A stretch of DNA of 64,000 nt from Capsicum annuum (Eukaryota; Streptophyta; Magnoliopsida; Solanales; Solanaceae). Below the pieces are notes generated by a model. The model saw only the letters and a list, made by a program, of their open reading frames with translations. It made no database searches and was not told where the DNA came from. Shown in pieces: positions 22,441 through 34,460 of the stretch; within the stretch, counting starts at the first letter, position 1; every line of letters begins with the position of its first letter. A program made the translations under genes and the position numbers. Where the stretch lies: positions 1,892,513 through 1,956,512 of the forward strand of contig NC_061118.1 in the NCBI RefSeq assembly GCF_002878395.1. Direction: 5' to 3'.

Positions 22441-23670
22441 TGTAACATACCCATAACCACATCAGGAAAACTTTCCTATTCATGTCGATTCTGGAGATCA
22501 TAAAATCGGTTATGATGTTGTCTACTGATGGCACTGGAGGTAGCACCCTACTGAGTGGGGAGGACTGCTGAGGCTTTTAACAAATTAGGTTGGCCTTGCT
22601 GATGATCATTTCTACCATTCCACATATCCTATGGACATTTTCTTATCCTGTGGCCTGAATTCCCGCATCCAAAATATACATCAATACCTGCTCTACACTC
22701 ACCCTGATGATTCTTACTACACTTTTTGCAAAGTGAATTGGTGCAATAACTATTTACACTACCATAGGACTTAGAGCCCTGCACTCTATCCTGACTATCT
22801 TTTGTAAGCTTAGGCACTGGCGCACTGGCTTAAGAAAAAGTTAGAGCTGAGAATTTCTAGCAGAATTGAGAACGATTTCCACCATCGAACCTCTATTGAC
22901 AAAGTTGAAGCTACCTATTCTAGCGTTTTTATTCTCCCTTTCCCTCTCCTTGTGCTTTTTCTCATCAATCTGCTGGGCATAGACCATCAACATAGAAAGA
23001 TCCATCTCTTTGATCAACATAGCTATCATGTACTCCTTAACCACTTTCTTAGAAACTCCTGGCACAAACTTACTCAACCTGGACCTAGAATCAACCACCA
23101 TAGCCAGAGCATACCTCGCTAACTATGTGAACTTTAATGAGTACTCTTTCACTCTCATGCTACCCTGCTTCATATTTATAAACACTTGCACTTAGCCTCC
23201 CTCTACTCAAGTGGCAAGAATCGGTCTAAGAACCTTGTGGTAAACTCCTCCTACTCCATAGGTCCTACCTCAATACCTCTGTCCTCCTTCTACTGCTTGA
23301 ACAAAGTATAAGCTACTCCTTGCAACTGATATACAAGTAAGTCAGCACTCTCACTAGAAGTGACACCCATAATGTCATTCACCTTCTGCACACAGTCCAG
23401 AAACTCTTACGGATCCTCCTCAGACTTAGATCCAGAAAATAATGAAGGATTTATCCAAGTCAAGTCTTGGATCCTAGATATAGCTGTACACTTCTTGATT
23501 GGATAGGGAAACAGCCTGCTGGTTATTTTGAGAATCTACAGAATGGGTCAAAGCTTTGAAAGCGGCCCTGAATTTGGCATGAGAAACATGATCATTCAAG
23601 GGATCTTCCTAGAGAAGTAGTAGTGCGGGATAATCTCCATTCCTTCTTTTGTTGTTTCTTCTGGGAGGCA
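22441..23670 (-). pseudogene. Element A gag with zinc knuckle
   Basis: Starts at ATG 23668-23670 with MPPRRNNKRR. The capsid middle is open in 22841-23101 (VDSRSRLSKFVPGVSKKVVK, then AMLIKEMDLSMLMVYAQQI). The nucleic-acid binding part is in 22629-22817: CKKCSKNHQGECRAG followed by FGCGNSGHRIRKCP, a CCHC zinc knuckle whose Cys and His ligands are all present. The frame is lost in at least five places. Gag forms the particle and packages element RNA. Confidence 0.9.
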
Positions 23671-23893
23671 TTTTCTGTAAATAGAATGAACAACGAGTTA
23701 GAATGAGGAAATTCAATGTCTCATGCTCTTTTGCACAACACGAATACTGAAAGAAGGAAAACTTTTCCCAAAATATCTCATAGCCTCTTGCCCATAAGTG
23801 TGGCGAGTTTCACACCCATGCACAAGACTCTACTTTATGCAGATTTTAGACACCCAAAGACGCTTTAAAACCTTAGACTTTGATACTATGTTT
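23671..23893 (-). promoter_or_regulatory. Element A leader and primer-binding site
   Basis: Minus strand ATAGTATCAAAGTCTAAGG (about 23870-23888) next to LTR end TGACA is a decayed tRNA-Met primer site. The leader follows down to the gag ATG at 23670. Confidence 0.75.
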
Positions 23894-24273
23894 TGTCATG
23901 ACCCGAGGCTACCCCCAAGTCATGACACGGTGCTTAAGGTCATGAGTGATCTCAAGATAACCCATGATCTGGTACCTGTTGTGAGCACTGAATAAAATAA
24001 TGATAAAGTATCATATGCAAAAGCTAATTTGATATAATCACTATTAAGGTGGGATAATGAAATAAATACCAAGATTTCTGATTATTGATAAAAGATACTA
24101 CAAAAAAATCAGAATATCTAAACATCTCAATATTTGAAGTATCTAGTCTGAAAGCCTCTAAGAAATTTGAATGGATAGGAAAAAACCCCCAACTAACTCC
24201 AAGTGGCTGAAATGAAATAAATACTAAAAATTACTGAACATAACTTGTTCTTGATGGATAAGGACTCACTACT
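23894..24273 (-). mobile_element. Element A 5' LTR, left part
   Basis: Begins TGTCATGACCCGAGGCTACC and follows the A 3' LTR up to AAGGACTCACTACT, where the LTR of B starts. The missing part resumes at 52191. Confidence 0.88.
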
Positions 24274-26396
24274 TGACACGACCTGAACCAGGGCCTAGTT
24301 ATGTTATGCATATCAAGTCTAACCAGGACCGGAGACCACCCCCATTACCTAACCATAACCGCCCTGCACCCTATGTTAGATGAATTTCGAACATATTTCA
24401 AGATGAAATAAGAATAACTTAACGACATTAAATAAAGTCTATAATAATAATCCAAATACCTCAATCAAATATCTAACTAATGCCAACCCCAATGCCAATA
24501 CCAATACCAAGGTTGACACCAATACCGACACCGCCCATTACCATAGTTGTCTAAAAAATCCTCTATCTAGAATCAATAATATTCAGTCGGGACATGGCCC
24601 TGGCCATAGTAAAAACAAAACCAAGAAAATAATAAAAATAAAAGAAGTCTATAGCATGAAATGGAGCATTCCAAATTATAAAAGCTCACCACTTCAGTCT
24701 GACTCAATATTGTCCCCGAATCCAAGTCACTAAGCAGGAGAAATAGTAGTATGGCTGGTTCCTGCATCACATGGGGCAACAGTGCCCGAATACGGTTGGT
24801 AGAGTAAACTCTATCATGTACTCAGGGATAAAGATAAAATAATGCCATCATTCAAAACAAAAGTAAATAACCATATGTAATCACATAGATACATATATAT
24901 ATCATGCTGGGATAGGGAACTGGGTTTTGCATGCATTTAAAACCTAAAACCACCTATGGGCTATATGGGTTTAGCTCCCCCTACTGAAAGGGCCGCAGTG
25001 CGTGTTAGCTGTATGATTGGATAAAAAACCTAAGATGAATATTACATCTCCCAAAATAGAAAGTGTGACATCATGCACACTGTCACCAAGACCACCCTCA
25101 CATTGGCAAATGTGTGTTTCCAATGTTGGTCCCCTCGAGATCCCACCTTCCAAGACTTTGATACTCAAACCTACTTAAGCTCATATTAAAACCATTTACA
25201 TATTCCAACCATTTACCAAGGAGTCTTTTGTCTAGGCATTAACAGTTGGTATCCTCATACCAAAATTAGAGCTTGCAAGTCTATCCTTTTATACCATTAA
25301 AAACCATTAAATCAAGTTGACTCCAAAGTTTCCAATTAAACCATAAACATGAACATCAAGGCCTTTCCAAACCATATAAAAACAACCAAACCAATTTAAA
25401 TTCCATTACCTCTTATCCATTGCAAAGATATCAATCATAGTAAAACTATATGACAAAACCATTATCATTGGCAATTTTACAAACAGGTTGAGGGCACATA
25501 TGATTCAAAAACATAACCATGTAATTTGAGGGAAACCATAATACCAAAAAATAAATTTACAATTAATATGCATCCTACAACATCAAAACCATACTAAAAG
25601 CATGAGAGAAAACATAATTAAACCATGAGAAAGATTATTCAACCATGAACATCTAGAGCACCCAACCGTTATTTCAATCCATAATAATATCATAAAAATC
25701 ATATAGTAAAACATATTATCTTTGCAAAATAACAATGAAGGAAGAGTAACATGCCTTAGAAACCATAGAAGACAAAGAGAAACCACCATTGAAAGCCTTG
25801 ATTGATTATCTTGAAGAAACCCTAGCCTTTTGCTTGAGAGAGAGTTAAGAGAGATTTTAAGAGTGCTTTAATCTTGCTAAGTGTGCAATGAATTCCCAAT
25901 AGGAGTTATAAGACATGGGGTCTTAAGTAATTAGGGAGGGAAATGTCCAAAATACCCTCAACTTAAAATCTGGGGAAAACTCACAAGCGGGTATGAGTTA
26001 ACCCTCCAAATAGTCACCACATCATATGACTGGTACCATCATGTCATCACCAAAATAGAAAGTTGGACACCATATTCTATCTAACATACGACTGGCTTTC
26101 CCGACTCATCACTAGACAATACGACTACTACCATCAAGTCGTATCCAAGGCAGCATATCAAGGGCTAGACACTGGACAACATATGATTGGACCCGAAACC
26201 TCTCATCACAAGACCATACGACCCGTATGAAGTCTTTTGCAATTAGGATAGAACTTGGCTAGCAACACACTGACCAATATATGATTAGGGTCCCTAGACC
26301 CGTAATCACACTATATGACTTGTATGGTGAGTCGTTACAAGGACAATGAGCTAAAAGCTTAGGAACTTTCCAAGGGCTAATACCCAGGGTGTTTCA
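24274..26396 (-). mobile_element. Element B 3' LTR (2.12 kb)
   Basis: Bounded by TGACACGACC and GGGTGTTTCA. It matches the B 5' LTR at 50104-52190 throughout, for example CAATGCCAATACxAATACCAA, TCATGCTGGGATAGxGAAC and the block of CATACGACT words near 26090-26340. Its right side touches the B polypurine tract. Confidence 0.9.
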
Positions 26397-26620
26397 ATTC
26401 TCCCTCACTTGGATCATTCACCCTTAAATGATAGAATAAGGCCGTATAAGAATGATTTGGACCCCACACGCCTCTACTCTTACCTTTAACTATGTTAGAA
26501 AACAAGGATATCAAGGAAATAAATCTTTCCTTTAACAAAGTCAGAAAATAAAGATGGTAAGATCAATGTATGCCTTACGCATGAATTTCTAGAGAAGAAT
26601 ACAGGAATGGATACTTAGAC
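26397..26620 (-). other. Element B polypurine tract and 3' untranslated region
   Basis: Minus strand reads AATGATCCAAGTGAGGGAGAAT directly before the LTR, with the sequence usually written GAGGACGAATG now altered to AAGGGTGAATG. The rest shows no coding signal. Confidence 0.75.
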
Positions 26621-27830
26621 TTCATGTCCTATTCCACTTCTTAAGTAGCTTCTTCCACCTTATTATTCCTCCATAGAACCTTTACCGAAGCTACGTCTTT
26701 GGTCCATAATCGATGAACCTATCAGTCCAAGATTTCAAGAGGGACCTCTTCATAAGATAGGGATATCAAAATACCAATATCCATAATAGGCACAATCTGT
26801 GATGGACCACCCACATACTTCCTTAACATAGAAACATAGAATACCAGGTGAATGGAGGTCAAACTAGAGGGCAACTCCAACTCATACGCAACATTGCCAA
26901 CCCATCTCAAAATCAAGTATGTGCCCACATACTAGGGACTAAGCTTCTCCTTCTTCCCAAAATGCATAACTCCCTTTATGGGAGACACCTTTAAGAACAC
27001 CCTATCCCCAACATTAAACTCTAACTTTCTATGCCTTATATTCACATAGGACTTTTGGCATCTTTGGGTGAATTTAAGCCTATCTTGAATCACCTTCACC
27101 TTCTTTATAGCTTAGTGAACCAAATCCAAGCCAAACATCTCCGCCTCACCAATCTCGAACCACCCAATAGGAGATCTATGCCTCCTACTATACAAGGCCT
27201 CAAACGGAACCATCCCAATGCTATAGTGGTAGCTGTTGTTATATGCAAACTCTATAAAAGAAAAATGTTAAACCCAACTAAGACCATAGTCAATCATACA
27301 AGATTTAAGTATGTCTTCCAATGTCTAAATAGTCATTTCCTCTTGACTATCCAACTACCAGTGGAAAGCCATACTAAGAATCAGTTTGGTCAGCAAACCT
27401 TTCTAAAATGATGGCCAAAAGTGCAATGAAAACTGCATACCACAATCCGAGATGATAAAAATAGGTACACAATGTAACTTTATAATCTCTTAGAGTTAAA
27501 CCTTGCATAATCCTTAGATAAAAAATTAGTCCTCACTAGTAAGAAGTAAGCAAACTTAGTCATTCAATCCAAGATAACCCAAATAGAATCGAACTGACTC
27601 CAATACTGAGAAAGACTGGTAACAAAATCCATGTTAATCACTCCCACTTCCACACAGGCAACTCAATTTCTTAATATAATCCTCCAGGCCTTATGTGCTC
27701 TACCTTCACTTGTTGTCACATCATGCACTTAGCTATAAAAATAGCCATATCTTACTTCATATTATTCCACCAATACATCTCCTTAAGGTCATGATACATT
27801 TTTGTTGAATCAGGATGAATAGCATAGCAT
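26621..27830 (-). pseudogene. Element B integrase
   Basis: The C-terminal part is clear at 26722-26928: GTYLILRWVGNVAYELELPS, FYVSMLRKYVGGPSQ, LSYEEVPLEILD. Upstream, 27130-27260 reads the FEALY...GD/GWFEIGEAE type segment across stops, and 27560-27800 the zinc-binding start and first catalytic block. The 126-codon plus-strand frame at 27031-27411 is antisense to this gene and has no meaning of its own. Confidence 0.82.
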
Positions 27831-28560
27831 GATTCATGTGCCTGAGCTAAGATCCCCTATCATAAACCATCTATTTTGAGAACGCATAACCTTCCTTGGA
27901 ACTGTAAGGTACCATCACCACTAATCTCAAAGGGCATCACCTTCTGCCCACCTATATCATCTTTGATCCTCATCAACACAGGATCCAACACTTGCTTCTC
28001 CTTTACTTCAGCACCAAGAGATAATTGCTCCACCTTCTATACAACTACACCACCATCCTCAAAGTACAAAAGACGAGCTCCAAGGTTAGACAAATGGTAA
28101 ATATCCTTCACCAACTCCCAGGTCCCTTCATCCTTATGAGCCATACTTCCTATGAATAACCTGCTAAGAGCACCAACAACCACATTAGCTTTACTTGGAT
28201 GGTAGTGAAGATGCATGTTATAATCTTTGAGCAGCTCAAGCTATCTCCTTTTTTAAGGTTAAGATCTTTCAGAGTAAACACATATTGTAGTCTCTTATGA
28301 TCAAAAAAGATAAGCACATGCACACCATATAGATTGTGATGCCAGATTTTAACTCAAACACCATAACTAACAATTCCAAGTTATGAGTTGGATAATTCTT
28401 CTCATGTACCTTTGACTATTTAAAGGCATAAGCTATCACCTTTCTATGCTACATTAATACATAACCAAGCCCCACACTGGATGCATCACAATAGACTACA
28501 AAACTCCCATGCCTTTGGGCATGGTCAAGATCGGAGCTGAAGTTATCTTATCTTTCAGCT
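27831..28560 (-). pseudogene. Element B RNase H and linker
   Basis: Minus-strand RNase H between RT and integrase. Readable pieces are the YCDAS-type block near 28475-28500, the EKNYPTHNLELL-like segment near 28370-28410, the KDLNLK...LLKDYN part near 28210-28280 and the NVVxxALSRL part near 28165-28200. The frame is disrupted throughout. Confidence 0.78.
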
Positions 28561-29400
28561 TCTCAAAACTACCCTGACAATCATCAAAAAATAAGAACTT
28601 TACCTTCTTCTGAGTCAACTTAGTCAATAGGGAAGCTATAGAAGAAAAATCTCCACAAACCTCTTGTACTAACTAGCTAAACCAAAGAAGCTCCGAATAT
28701 CAATTGGAGTCGTGGGTCTAAGACACTTCTTTACCACTGTAACTTTCTGTGGATCCACCATGATCCCTTCACTAGAAATTACATGACCCAAAAATGAGAT
28801 AGTGTTCAGCCATAACTTATATTTTAAAAAATTTGGCATACAACTGTTGTTCTTTTAGGGTTTCTAACACTATATGGAGGTAATTAGCATGATCCATATC
28901 ACTCTTTAAGTATAACAGAGTATCATCTATGTACATAATGATGAACAAATCTAGAAACTCCGGGAAGACTCTATTCATCAAGTCCACAAATGCCTTCAGG
29001 GAATTAGTTAACCCAAAAGACATAACTAGAAACTCAAAATGCCCATACCAAGTATGGAAGGAATCCTTAGGGATATCCACTTCCTTAATCATTAACTGAT
29101 GATACCCGAATCTAATATCAATCTTGAATAAAAACTTGGCTCTCTGAGGCTTATCAAACACATTATCTATCCTTGGAAGAGGGTACTTATTCTTTATTAT
29201 CACCTTATTCAACTACCTATAATCATTATACATTCAAATGGAATTATTCTTCTTATGCACGAATAAAACCAGTGCACCCCATGAAGACACATTGGGATGG
29301 ATCCCTTGCCTAAAAGATCCTATAGTTGCTCCTTAAGCTTCTTCAACTCATCTGGAGCCATACTGTATAGAGAAAAGGAAATAGGACGAGTGTATGGAAC
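28561..29400 (-). pseudogene. Element B reverse transcriptase
   Basis: The 131-codon open stretch at 28817-29212 covers [16 protein letters not shown], the catalytic KIDIRFGYHQL (first Asp present), [17 protein letters not shown] and the active site YIDD with both Asp residues, then ETLKEQQLYAKF. It is the longest intact RT segment in the window. Sequence upstream (29213-29400) holds the remaining fingers with stops. Confidence 0.92.
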
Positions 29401-30095
29401 AAGATCTATCCCAAAGTCAATATCCTATCAAGAGAAATAATAGGAAGGTCATTAGGGAAGACCTTAAGAAATTCATTCACCATCAGGACGGAATACAAAG
29501 AAGGATCCTCCGAGTTAGAATCTTTGACCCAGACTAGATGATAGAGACACCCCTGGGAGATCAATCTTAGAGCTTTAAGATAAGATATGAACTTACCCTT
29601 AGAAGCTAGGGAACCACCCTCTAATTCAATAACTAGATCATTAGGAAATTTAGAGATGATCTTATGGGTTTGATAGTCAAAAGAATAATAGCATGAGTGT
29701 AAATAATCCATCCCCAATATGATATCAAAATCGACCATGTCTAATTCAAACAGATCCACCAAGGTTTCTCGACCATCCATAAATACCACATAACCCCTAT
29801 AGACTTTTCTAGCAACCACAGAATCACCCGCTGGGGTAAAAATAGAAAAAGGGTTTGAAACACACTCGGGACAAAAGCCAAAATACACAGCCACAAATGG
29901 GGTCACATAAGAAATAGTGGACCCTGTACTAAGTAAATAGTACATATCATGGGAAAAGAGTTTTAACATACCAATAATGATATTAGGCGATACCCTGGAC
30001 ACCTAAAGAGTCATGGGATCATAGATTTGGTTCTAACTAGTGCTGGAACTAGATTGTACACCCTTTGGGGCTAGGGATAAAGAAAAGGCAACAGG
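29401..30095 (-). pseudogene. Element B protease and gag end, cut by element C
   Basis: The longest open stretch of the window (198 codons, 29406-30002) is the protease: LLSTGSTISYVTP, VDLFELDMVDFDIILGMDYL, KGCLYHLVWVKD and the linker towards RT. The active site reads S-T-G where D-S/T-G or D-P-G is expected, so the catalytic Asp is lost even though the frame is open. The end of gag (30003-30090) is Ser/Pro-rich. It stops at ACAGG (30091-30095), the left target duplicate of element C; gag continues at 48702. Confidence 0.9.
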
Positions 30096-30407
30096 TGTAA
30101 CACCCCATATTTTATATGTACATGTTCTACTTATACGGAACACTATATAGCCATATGGTATAGATAATGGATGGGATATTTTATAGAAGTATTAATGGTG
30201 TACACAGGATTTTAAATAATTCCCATATGTTTTAATGCAGTGTGACCAAGTTAACATCGATATAACTATTTATCTTGAAATCATAAACCTGTATTTGAAT
30301 CTAAATTTTAAAGTGACCAAGTATATATAAGTAATAAGTTAGATTAAAGGGATTAGAGGCTGAAAATAGATTAATTGGTTGAGGTGCTTGCATGACTTAA
30401 TTAAGCT

Positions 30408-30665
30408 AGTAGGTGGGTCACCTAATTGGGCTATTTGGACAATGTTAATAGGCTCAAGGTTATAGATTAGATTTGGTCCTATATTAATATACTCATTTGG
30501 GCTCAAACTAAGTAAAAAAGAAAGAAAATAGAGAAAATTCCTAATACATAAATCTGCCAAAGCCCAATTTAATTAAGCCCAACTAAGAAATTAAGTAAGT
30601 AGGTACATCACCTACTTTGACCTTTTGAGCATCTTGAACTCCTTAAGTAGGTGCATTACCTACTT
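30408..30665 (+). repeat. Three AAGTAGGT/ACCTACTT inverted repeats in C LTR
   Basis: Short palindromic hairpins at 30408-30426 (AGTAGGTGGGTCACCTAA), 30597-30617 (AAGTAGGTACATCACCTACT plus T) and 30645-30665 (AAGTAGGTGCATTACCTACT plus T). They recur at the equivalent places in LTR 2 (38358, 38547, 38597) and, more decayed, in LTR 3. They could be binding sites in U3; that is inference. Confidence 0.85.
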
Positions 30666-32096
30666 GGACCAATTTGACTAATTTTGAGATCCAAAATGCA
30701 GCTAAAGAGGTGTCCAAAATAGGGCCTTTGTAAGGCCAAGTTGCTGGTCATTTTCCTTTATTTCTAAGTCACAAAAAGAATTATATTTCACAAATTCTCT
30801 CCACTTTCTCTAAAATAAGATAGAGCGGCCCTATTTTTCTTTCTAGGGTTCTTGAAGAAACCCCAACCTTTGCAAGCCAAGGTAAGTGAAAACACTTAAG
30901 GTTTAGCTTAATTCTTTCATGGAAGATTAGGAAAACATGCTATAAATGCTTAATTGTAAATATATGGCAGGATATAAAACAAGCTACCTGGTCACTTTTC
31001 TTTGTTATTAAGAGATATCTCTTTTCTTCTTTGGTTTGAACTGTGAAAAAAAGTTGAAGTTCTTAAAGATTTCAAATTAAAAGGGAAAGTTGCAGGAAAT
31101 TAAGGTAAGGTGACTACTCTATTTTATCCTCCTTATAGGTGAATTTGAGAAAGAATTATGGATGTGGTGTTATTGCGAACTCAAGAGAGGATGAGTTTGT
31201 TCTTTGGTTACCGCGACAAAGGTAAGTTGGGGTTGTTTTGTGGACTATTTCATGTATATATGCTGGAGACTATCGAGTTGATTTTTTGAAAAGGTAAGAC
31301 TAGTTTGTATTGAAATATAGAAGAAGGGTGTAGTGGTACACCACCGAGCTAATTATTGTATATATTTGTTTCCGAATATGTTTTGTGTATTGTTTGGAGG
31401 GGGTAATAAAGACAAAGTTGTTTTGAGAAATCTTATAAGATTCAGTATGGTATGTGGATGTAATTGGAGGAGAAAAGGGATAAACTACCACCCTTGAATG
31501 ATAAATTAAAGGATTACTGCTCAGCTATTATTTTGGTTAAGTTAATCCCAATGTGTTGGTTAGTTACTAATACTAGTTTTACCATAAACTTTTTTGTAGA
31601 TAAGAAATCCTAAAAGAGGGAAATTAAATTGGGTTTACATCAGAGTTTTATGACCAGGTATGTAAGGCATACTCTATTTTACACTCTTTGGCATGAAATC
31701 GGACACTTGTCCCATCAAGTAAGCTTCCAAAGTTATCCCATAGCAAGTGATACATAATAGCAGCGTATGATAGCCCATGTAGACAATGACCTTTTCACCA
31801 CTCTCTAACATGTTAAAACACCTCAATACATGCTTATTATTAAGCCTGCACATCTATTTTCACTAGGAAATTTTAGGATTTCTCTATTTAGTCAAACAAG
31901 TCCAATGTGTTGTTTTCAGCTCCTAAACACTTCATTTGTGTGCCAACAGCTCCCTACCTCATTATTATTTGATTAAGTGCCCATTTGCATATCACTTATT
32001 GGTGTATTACTGTTTCACGGTACCATTAGGTTATGGCTACCAAAGTAACAATCTCAAAGGCTATGTAAACTAAGTAACGCAAATTAGAATTGAATG

Positions 32097-32262
32097 GGTG
32101 GTAGCTCAGGGGCATAATCCTATCATGAGACGATCACAGTACCTTTATATGTTGGTGGTAGCTCAGGGTCATAAGCCTATCATGGACTGGTCATAATGTT
32201 TATATATGGGTGGCAGCTCATGGGTGTAAGCCTACCATGGGCCGATCCCAATTTATCTATTT
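32097..32262 (+). repeat. Three tandem units of about 56 bp in C LTR
   Basis: Units start GGTGGTAGCTCAGGGGCATA (32097), GGTGGTAGCTCAGGGTCATA (32154) and GGTGGCAGCTCATGGGTGTA (32209). Each ends in a TATCATG/ACCATGG...GATC-type half. The same triplet is present in LTR 2 (about 40024-40190) and LTR 3 (about 47845-48000). It lies just upstream of the TATA box. Confidence 0.9.
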
Positions 32263-32353
32263 ACCACTGATCAGCTGGTCATTTGTACCATATGTATTAC
32301 AAGGATTATGAAGTAAAAAAGGTAAAAATAAAGAAAAGAATAGATAACAAGTA

Positions 32354-32362
32354 TATATAAAG
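32354..32362 (+). promoter_or_regulatory. Putative TATA box of C LTR 1
   Basis: TATATAAAG, kept in all three C LTRs (also 40293 and 48114) and followed about 30 bp later by the shared CACTATTTGTACACTTG, a plausible start region. This would make the sequence before it U3 and leave about 0.55 kb of R/U5. Confidence 0.6.
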
Positions 32363-32939
32363 GTGGTCTACTAGCACTATTTGTACACTTGTATCTGATT
32401 TCAATTAAGCTCTTATATCATGTGTGGTTACTTTCAGCCTTACATATTCATTACATATTTTCATACTGATGCCCCTTATGGGGGACCTATATTTCATGCT
32501 ACACGTACAGGTGCTTTGGCTAATACACCTTCTCAGTAGGAGCCCAGGATATCTAGCTATGATTGTTGAACCCCTGGTTGATTCAGGGTTTTTCGAGTAT
32601 ATTTTATTTATTTTGGTAGTGTACAGTAGTTAAGAGTAAGGAGGGGGTTTGTCCTAACCTTAACTAAGAGTCTACGTATCATTACAGGCTTTGTAGACCA
32701 CTGTAAAGTTTAGCATGATAGTGTTTTATCCCTTAGATGTTATGTCCCCAATGGCCAAGTATGGTATATCTAGTTTTGGTCTTGTCATTTATTTTCTCAT
32801 CAATCCATTATATCCACATAAGGAAAAACCTTTGGTTATTATAGTTACATGCATGAAAAGTATGAGGCTATGGATTGGTTATCTCAGGCCGTTACGGCTA
32901 TGGGTGCTTGTCCGCCCTAATAGGATTTAAGGTCTAACA

Positions 32940-33155
32940 AAAGTGGTATCAGAGTAGGTCATCCTAGGGAGTCTACAAAGTCTTGTCTATGTAGAGTCTT
33001 ACTTATGGGTATGTTATTCACCACATTGATAAACAGGAGGTTATGGGACATTTAGGGGTCATTTTTTTCTTCACATCTTAGATTGTGTGATAGATCCCAA
33101 GTCATAGGTGAAGTCATATTTAACCATGAATCTATTTTTTCTCATTCTAGTAAAG
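32940..33155 (+). promoter_or_regulatory. Element C copy 1 primer-binding site and leader
   Basis: TGGTATCAGAGTAGGTCATC at 32944-32963 is a good match to the plant tRNA-Met primer site (TGGTATCAGAGC). The leader ends in TTTTTTCTCATTCTAG, a pyrimidine tract with AG that resembles a splice acceptor, seven bases before the gag ATG. Confidence 0.8.
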
Positions 33156-34460
33156 ATGCCAGTTAAAAGAAGGAGTAAGAATACTGGTAAACTAGTAGAT
33201 GTGGCAATCAAAGAAGGGACTAGCAAGTCACCACCCAGACAATCTAATCAAAGTGAGGCTCAAGCTGAGTTTGTACCAAAAAACTTTTCCACTCCTCCAT
33301 CTCCAGAAGAGCTAATAAAGGGAAGAACAACATCCTCAGAACCATTAACTAATGCTACTAAGCAATATCTAAGGAATGCGGTGCAATTATTAACTCGTAT
33401 AGTTACTGGAAAAGCTTAAGGACAAACTATTCCAACCACACGATCTAGTGGTGCAGATAGGGAAGCTAGCCTACGGACGCAGGATTTCCTTAAATTAGAT
33501 CCTTCCACATTCACTAGATTAGATCTTACTGAAGACCCATAGAACTTTATTGATCAAATCCAAAGGGCTCTAGATGTCTTGCATATATTGGGTAAAGAGA
33601 CAATTGAGCTAGCAGCATGTAGATTAAAAGGGAAGGCTATATTTTAGTATGTAGACTGGAAATGGTCTAAAGGTATCGATTCATATTTAGCTACTTATAA
33701 AGAGTTCATAGAGGCATTTCTTGATCATTACCTTCTATTTTATATTCGATAGGCTTGTGCAGATCAGTTCCTAAATCTTTGCCAAGGAAATATGAGTGTG
33801 AGAGAGTACAGCCTCTGGTTTAATTCTTTGGCTAGGTATGCTCCTAATATAGTAGCTACTATGGATGATAGAGTTCATCGATATATGGATATATTGGATC
33901 CACATCTGGTTAGAGATTGTATTATTGCTACTTTGAACAAAGACATAGATATAGAAGGATACAAGCTTTTACACAAAACTGGAGGATCAGAGGCAAAGAT
34001 GAAGAACACAAGAAATAGAAAGAGGGTATTCGAAGAGGTCTAGATCTACTAGGCAGTTTATGGCATCCCAAGGAGAGTTTAGGCCACAGTTCCTAATAGA
34101 CCGCCTAGGACTCATCTTCTTATTCTACAGCTAGTTCTCTATCATGATTTCAAGGTTCCAGGGGTAATCTATTTGGACAAAGATGTAAGAGTTAGAGTTT
34201 GCAAATAGCAGGGTATCAAGAGCAAAGGAGTATGATCCAATTAAGGCCTCCTCGAAAACTATGTAAACAATGTGGAATGCTTTATTTGGGTGCATGTTGG
34301 TTTAGGACAAATGCTTTCTTTTGGTAAGGTACGTTGGGGTATATAATGAGAGAATACCCACAAAGAGGTATGGGTTATGGCATGACCTACTGGATCATCT
34401 GTAGAATCATCATCATCAGTGCCTTCTTTAGGTAAGGGTGTATTAAAGGAGAAGTTAGTT
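33156..34460 (+). pseudogene. Element C copy 1 gag
   Basis: Starts at ATG 33156 with MPVKRRSKNTGKLVDVA, in a stretch open to 33419. After stops it goes on with DFLKLDPSTFTR, EDPxNFIDQIQRAL, IELAACRLKGKA and the capsid end ADQFLNLCQGNMSVREYSLW (33792-34043), where MSVREY..F..LARYAP is the classical gag motif. The zinc knuckle near 34250-34300 reads CKQCGMLYLGACW (a CxxC...H/C-poor version), so a ligand is doubtful. At least six stops. Confidence 0.88.

Larger units (their letters stand above)
30096..32939 (+). mobile_element. Element C LTR 1 (2.84 kb)
   Basis: Runs from TGTAACACCCCATATT to GGTCTAACA, with the tRNA-Met primer site following. It aligns from end to end with LTRs at 38050 and 45849. 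Inside are three small inverted repeats (30408-30665), a triple tandem repeat (32097-32262) and a TATA box (32354). No coding content; the short frames here are chance. Confidence 0.93.

Noticed and set aside
27031..27411. 126-codon plus-strand open frame
   Set aside because: It is exactly antisense to the integrase of element B and resembles no protein; an open shadow frame.
32097..32262. CRISPR-like regularly spaced repeats
   Set aside because: Adjacent diverged tandem units inside an LTR with no unique spacers; plant context.
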